NCBI RefSeq assembly: GCF_017305915.1
Contig: NZ_JAFKJN010000026.1
Coordinates: 41,784-105,783 of the forward strand
DNA from: Reyranella sp.
GTDB taxonomy: Bacteria; Pseudomonadota; Alphaproteobacteria; Reyranellales; Reyranellaceae
Length of the DNA: 64,000 nucleotides
Direction of reading: 5' to 3'
This document shows positions 60,042 through 64,000 of this stretch, in pieces. Below the pieces are notes generated by a model, which was not told the origin of the DNA, did no database searches, and worked only from the letters and a program-made list of their open reading frames with translations. The position numbers and the translations under genes were made by a program. Position 1 is the first letter of the stretch, and each line of letters begins with the position of its first letter.

Positions 60042-60268
60042 CGCTGCGGCAGCTCCTCGCGAGCCTTCTATTGGTAGTAGCAGTTGACCCAGCAGTGGCA
60101 CAAGCGCCCCCGGCACCCGCGCCTCCACCACCGGTCCCCAAACCCGAGCCGGCGCCATATGCCGAGGATGCTAAGGACATTGAGCGACGCGACAGGCTCC
60201 GGCCAAAGGCCGTCAAGCCAAAGGCCGCGGAAGAAATCTCGACGCATGGCCAATCATCTACGAAGTAG
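60029..60268 (+). CDS. Short proline-rich exported protein
   Basis: 79 residues from ATG 60029 (MGTLTLRQLLASLLLVVAVD, signal peptide ending at about VAQAPP); the ATG at 59999 lies within the previous gene. The mature part is PAPAPPPPVPKPEPAPYAED and a basic tail, typical of a disordered periplasmic linker. Overlaps the YD mini-protein by 13 bp and precedes the RHS gene by 14 bp. No function assigned. Confidence 0.5.
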   Translation: MGTLTLRQLLASLLLVVAVDPAVAQAPPAPAPPPPVPKPEPAPYAEDAKDIERRDRLRPKAVKPKAAEEISTHGQSSTK

Positions 60269-60282
60269 CTTAGGAGCCACCA

Positions 60283-63200
60283 ATGCTGGGCCGTCTTGTG
60301 CGCTCTGTCGTCATCACATTAGTCGGCTTGCCTTTGCTTCTATTTCCGCCGCAAGTCCGCGCTCAAGCTGTTGCTCCGGAAATCGTCGAGCTGGCGCGGT
60401 CGCTCAAAGGCGACCCCGATCTGATCTTTGAATACGTCTACAACAATATTCGCACCCTCCCGATGCGCGGCAGTATCAAGGGCGCCCTCGGAGCGCTCTT
60501 GGATGGGTACGGGACATCGTACGATCAGGCCGAGCTTATGGTGTTGTTGCTGCGCCAATCCGGATACACCGCGAACTTTGCATTAGGATCTGTCCATCTT
60601 GCGGGAGCAGAGGCCGCCAACTGGCTTGGAACCGACACGACGCCAGGAAGCATCACAGCCGCGATGTTTTATGGGGGGTTTACATACGGATTCGACCTCA
60701 ATCCGGATGGCTCCCTCCACGACATCAATTTCTCATGGGCATGGGTCCAGGCCAACATCCCCGGAAGCAGCTGCAGCACGACCTGTGTCTTCGATCCTGC
60801 AACCAAATTTGGGATGGGAGCCGCAGGGTACAGCCACGTAAGCGGCATGAGCGTGTCCGTGCTGCAGTCAGCGATGGGATACAATCGCTCGAGCTTTTTG
60901 ACCAACGCCGCGGCAGTCACAACGACCAGCCCATGGGCGCTGACCTCGCTCAACCGAACCAACATCCGCAATGATCTGACGGCCTATGCAAGCAATCTTG
61001 TGCAGTACATCCGGTCCAACAATCCCGCGGCGTCAACGACCGATATTATCGGAGGAGTGACCGGAATTACCGCTCTCCCGCTCGGTACTCAATATCGATC
61101 AGGAGGAATCCCGCGGCAGTTCGCCTCTAGCTACACTGTATCCCCCGACATTCCATCTAGCGCGCGCGTGACTTTGACTCAGCAGTTTGGGTATATCAAT
61201 TCGAGCGGGGCATTCGTATCGCTCGTTCCCTCTGCGCTCACGCTCAACGCAGCTGACGTCTACGGCCATCGAATGACGGTCGCGTTCTCATCTTCGTCGG
61301 TAGCGAGTCTGCTAGTCGACGGAGTTGCGCAGATGACCGCAACCGCCGCTCCGCCGTCAGGGACTGACCTAACCATTCGTACTTCGATGTCGTATCTGTG
61401 GCGCTCGGATCTGAACGGCTATCCGGGCTACACAAATAAAGATGATGCTCATGTCAGGCCTGGCCCAAACGCAGTCTACGCTGTCACTCCCAGCTGGGGC
61501 CCGGTAGGGAGGAGTACCGTCGAACGGCGGAAGCGGTTGTTGCAGCAGGCTATAGCCGATAACCCCGGAAACCCGGTAGCCGAGGCAGTAATCGGAGAGA
61601 GCTATTCAATCCTCGCCTACACGTACGCAGCAGAGTACTGGCAACACCAGCGGTTGCTTTCTCAGCTCTCTGGCGTCGTTCCAATGCAGTACTACCTATA
61701 TGGCACTTACGGAAGCCAGACCTTGGGCGGCGTGACCGGACCGTTCATGAGTCTGTGGGCGCGAGCTGAGCGATACAGCCAAGCCATCGGTCGATCGTCG
61801 CCCCTCCCCATTGGATTCACTCAGGTCGAGACGAACGCCTTCCTAGTAGAGAGTCTGGCGAGCAGCGTAACTGAGTCAGCGATGCTGCGGCAGACACAAT
61901 CGGGCATGCCTGCTGTGTCGACGGTCGAAGTGATCGACCGTGCAATCCAACAGGGAATTCGGATCTTCGACATCAATAACAACGCTATCTCTGGCAACGA
62001 TGTGACGTACTACAACAACGTGGTTAAAGGCCTGATGACAGCCAGCGGATGGTCGACGGGCGACCAGTCAGCAGTCACCGCGAATGTGAACAACAGCGAA
62101 CGTATACTTGCACCAGAAAGTGGGTCGATTGCGATTAGCCAATTTCGCGGCACAGGTTGGTTCAGGCTTGTCCAAGCGCAAGGCTATGACGGCGGAATGG
62201 GAGGTTCCATCAGCGGCAATCTTCATGGAGGCATGTCAGGCGACCCGGTTCAAATCGACCATATTCCCCCTAATGGGGTCTACAACAATGGAGCGCCGAC
62301 GTATGATTTTTCTGTCATTTTGATCCCCGGAACCGGTCAGGGAGATGCAGGAGGCCTCCAAGGAGATAAGCCTTCGAGTGTAGATCCCATCAATCTCGTC
62401 ACAGGCGACAGTTTCTTTGACACTACCGACCTGCGAATCGGCTCAAGGGACACGCCGTATGGGCTGGCTTTCCGGCGATACTATGACTCGGGCACCCGTC
62501 TGGAGGCCGGCACACTGGGCAACGGTTGGACCCACAGTTTCGACGTCACAGCCCTGGTCAATAGCGATCCTTACGAAGGGCTTGCGGCGAACTCTCCAAT
62601 TAATGGAGCGGCCGCCATTGTCGGCACCATAGTAGCCCTCGACATGGGCAGCATGGACAATCTCCCAGTAGGTAGGCCCATTGAGCGGTTTGTCACCGGA
62701 GCGGTCATCTATCGCTGGGTTAGCGACAATGTGACGGACAACATCGTCGCAGTTAAACAGCCCGGTTCCATTGAGCATTTCGTCAAGCTAGCAGACGGTA
62801 CGTATAATCCTCCGCCTGGCTCAGGTGCGACGCTTAGTTTCAATGGTGCTGCCTTTACCTATGCAGCGAAGGATTTGATGAAATGGGCTTTCAATGCGGA
62901 TGGCGCTTTGGGGACGTTGACCAGTCCAGCCGGACCAGTTGTGACGTTATCCTACAGTGGCTCTCCCAGCATTCTTTCTACTGTCACGAACAATCTCGGC
63001 CGATCGCTCTCTTTCAGCTACACCTCCGGTCAGCTCACCCAAGTCACCGATGATTCTGGCCGCAGTGTGTCATATGCGTATGACGCATCTAACAATCTGA
63101 CGTCGTTTATCGACACCCTAGGTCAGGCGACCACGTACAGCTACGACCTACCCGGCCGCATGACGCAAATGTTCTATCCGTGGGCACCAAATCAGGCCTA

Positions 63201-63855
63201 TGTCACGAACGTTTACGACTCGCTGAGCCGTGTTCGAACGCAGGCGAACGTTTTTGGTGCGACCTGGAACTACTTCTTTGCGGGCTCCCGAAGTGAAGAA
63301 GTCGATCCTTTGGGAATGCGCCATGTGCTGTACAACTCCACGCGCGGCAAGACGCTCATGGAGATTCAGGATCTGCAAGGCCCCAATCAGTCGATAATGA
63401 CCAACAGCTGGGACGCGCTCGATCGCTTGATGCAGTCGACGATGCCAGAGGGCAATAGCGCTTCCTACACGTACGACATCAAGAGCAACGTTCTGACGGT
63501 GACCAAGACGCCTAAACCCGGATCGCCGCTTACAGCGCTGACCGCGACGGCTACGTACGATCCAACGTTCAACAAGCCGCTCACGGTTACAGAACCGTTA
63601 GGCCGCGTGACCACGATGTCCTATGACGCCATCACCGGCAGCTTACTCTCAGTCATCGGAGATGCTGCGACCCTCAAAGCCACGACGCGCTATACCTACA
63701 CTAGCCTTGGCCTGCCCCGCACTACGACTGATCCGGTCGGCACGGTGACCCTGAACAACTATGACGGCTTCGGCAATCTGACCTCGACGGTGCAAGACTC
63801 GGGGGCCGGACGACTGAACCTCATGACCTCCTATGTGTATGACGCGCGGGGCTGA
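60283..63855 (+). CDS. Large exported RHS/YD-repeat protein, 3' end cut by an IS3 element
   Basis: 1190 residues to a stop supplied by the inserted element. Signal peptide ends near QVRAQAV. Residues 35-115 resemble a transglutaminase-like domain (FEYVYNNIRTLPMRGSIKGA, then GTSYDQAELMVLLLRQSGY), with Ser where the catalytic Cys is expected. Middle section (115-700) is unassigned. Residues about 704-770 (DPINLVTGDSFFDTTDLRIG) begin the DUF6531/RHS shell, and 880-1190 hold YD repeats (YAYDASNNLTSF, YTYDIKSNVLTV, LNNYDGFGNLTS). Normal RHS proteins continue to a variable toxin or C-terminal tip, which is missing here. GC is about 55 percent by eye. Confidence 0.85.
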   Translation: MLGRLVRSVVITLVGLPLLLFPPQVRAQAVAPEIVELARSLKGDPDLIFEYVYNNIRTLPMRGSIKGALGALLDGYGTSYDQAELMVLLLRQSGYTANFALGSVHLAGAEAANWLGTDTTPGSITAAMFYGGFTYGFDLNPDGSLHDINFSWAWVQANIPGSSCSTTCVFDPATKFGMGAAGYSHVSGMSVSVLQSAMGYNRSSFLTNAAAVTTTSPWALTSLNRTNIRNDLTAYASNLVQYIRSNNPAASTTDIIGGVTGITALPLGTQYRSGGIPRQFASSYTVSPDIPSSARVTLTQQFGYINSSGAFVSLVPSALTLNAADVYGHRMTVAFSSSSVASLLVDGVAQMTATAAPPSGTDLTIRTSMSYLWRSDLNGYPGYTNKDDAHVRPGPNAVYAVTPSWGPVGRSTVERRKRLLQQAIADNPGNPVAEAVIGESYSILAYTYAAEYWQHQRLLSQLSGVVPMQYYLYGTYGSQTLGGVTGPFMSLWARAERYSQAIGRSSPLPIGFTQVETNAFLVESLASSVTESAMLRQTQSGMPAVSTVEVIDRAIQQGIRIFDINNNAISGNDVTYYNNVVKGLMTASGWSTGDQSAVTANVNNSERILAPESGSIAISQFRGTGWFRLVQAQGYDGGMGGSISGNLHGGMSGDPVQIDHIPPNGVYNNGAPTYDFSVILIPGTGQGDAGGLQGDKPSSVDPINLVTGDSFFDTTDLRIGSRDTPYGLAFRRYYDSGTRLEAGTLGNGWTHSFDVTALVNSDPYEGLAANSPINGAAAIVGTIVALDMGSMDNLPVGRPIERFVTGAVIYRWVSDNVTDNIVAVKQPGSIEHFVKLADGTYNPPPGSGATLSFNGAAFTYAAKDLMKWAFNADGALGTLTSPAGPVVTLSYSGSPSILSTVTNNLGRSLSFSYTSGQLTQVTDDSGRSVSYAYDASNNLTSFIDTLGQATTYSYDLPGRMTQMFYPWAPNQAYVTNVYDSLSRVRTQANVFGATWNYFFAGSRSEEVDPLGMRHVLYNSTRGKTLMEIQDLQGPNQSIMTNSWDALDRLMQSTMPEGNSASYTYDIKSNVLTVTKTPKPGSPLTALTATATYDPTFNKPLTVTEPLGRVTTMSYDAITGSLLSVIGDAATLKATTRYTYTSLGLPRTTTDPVGTVTLNNYDGFGNLTSTVQDSGAGRLNLMTSYVYDARG

Positions 63856-64000
63856 CCTGCCCCTGGGTTTTCGGGCCATCGATTAGTTGAGAGACTGGCC
63901 TCCGCGAGGAGGCAGGATGAAGAAGTCGAGGTTCACGGAAGAGCAGATCGTATCGATCTTGCGGGAGACGGATCGGGACACGGTGCCGGTGGTATCGAAG
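63853..64000 (+). mobile_element. Left end of an IS3-family insertion sequence (partial)
   Basis: Coding homology of the RHS gene stops at 63852, and TGACCTGCCCC begins at 63853, an end typical of IS3-family (IS407-like) inverted repeats. A short leader and GAGGAGGCAGG precede the transposase ATG at 63917. The right end and target-site duplication lie beyond the window, so group and exact boundary are inferred. Confidence 0.75.
63917..64000 (+). CDS. IS3-family transposase OrfA, N-terminal fragment
   Basis: 28 codons to the window end: MKKSRFTEEQIVSILRETDR and on. This is the familiar opening of IS3-family OrfA, the helix-turn-helix subunit that binds the element ends. Ribosome site GAGGAGGCAGG directly upstream. 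OrfB is expected beyond the end of the window by frameshift. Confidence 0.85.
   Translation, partial: MKKSRFTEEQIVSILRETDRDTVPVVSK

Overview
The window is about 64 kb of GC-rich DNA from an alphaproteobacterium. The main evidence is the run dcd, murA, DUF2948, hisG, hisD, UPF0262, low-molecular-weight phosphatase ... infA, maf, RNase E/G, yacG, tRNA-Phe, an order familiar from that class. A soil or water organism of the Reyranella/Rhodospirillales type is plausible, but the genus is a guess. No rRNA, CRISPR array, plasmid origin or complete prophage was seen.

Layout. 0-3.2 kb: end of a TRIC-type membrane protein, a ROK kinase, two lipoproteins, a polytopic membrane protein and tRNA-CAU (probably Ile2). 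3.3-9.1 kb: signalling block with an OmpR-type regulator divergent from a hybrid kinase plus separate Hpt protein, then a second hybrid kinase divergent from a NarL-type regulator. 9.2-13.9 kb: a 1585-residue autotransporter. 14-17.6 kb: acyl-CoA genes (tandem hotdog thioesterase, enoyl-CoA hydratase, AtuA-like protein). 17.7-19.4 kb: HXXEE membrane protein and a haloalkane-dehalogenase-like hydrolase. 19.4-30.9 kb: the conserved core run above, split between the phosphatase gene and infA by an accessory group of exported proteins (two matrixin-type metalloproteases, a DUF805 protein, two related exported proteins). 31-34.8 kb: copper amine oxidase, SET protein, ketopantoate-reductase-like protein. 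34.8-42.8 kb: a LacI-type regulator with twin operators facing a probable catabolic operon (extracytoplasmic binding protein, alpha/beta hydrolase, CobW-type GTPase, hydantoinase-like amidohydrolase, amino-acid permease, VOC protein). 42.9-47 kb: second OmpR/TorS-like two-component pair with a small exported molybdopterin-fold protein. 47.1-48.4 kb: folE and a QueD-like gene behind a leader that may be a THF-II riboswitch. 49.2-58.5 kb: selD, an MBL hydrolase, small hypotheticals, M28-like peptidase, class II aldolase, NTF2-like protein and an Ior-type two-subunit molybdenum hydroxylase.

The gaps between 51.2 and 55.9 kb are packed with palindrome-rich repeats. Two related subfamilies share a core, and most copies are bounded by perfect palindromes that differ from copy to copy; some of these reach into neighbouring stop or start codons. 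This is the least explained structure in the window.

58.5-64 kb has visibly lower GC and looks acquired: a tail-fibre-like exported protein, a miniature YD-repeat protein, a short proline-rich exported protein and a large RHS/YD protein cut at its 3' end by an IS3-family insertion that runs out of the window.
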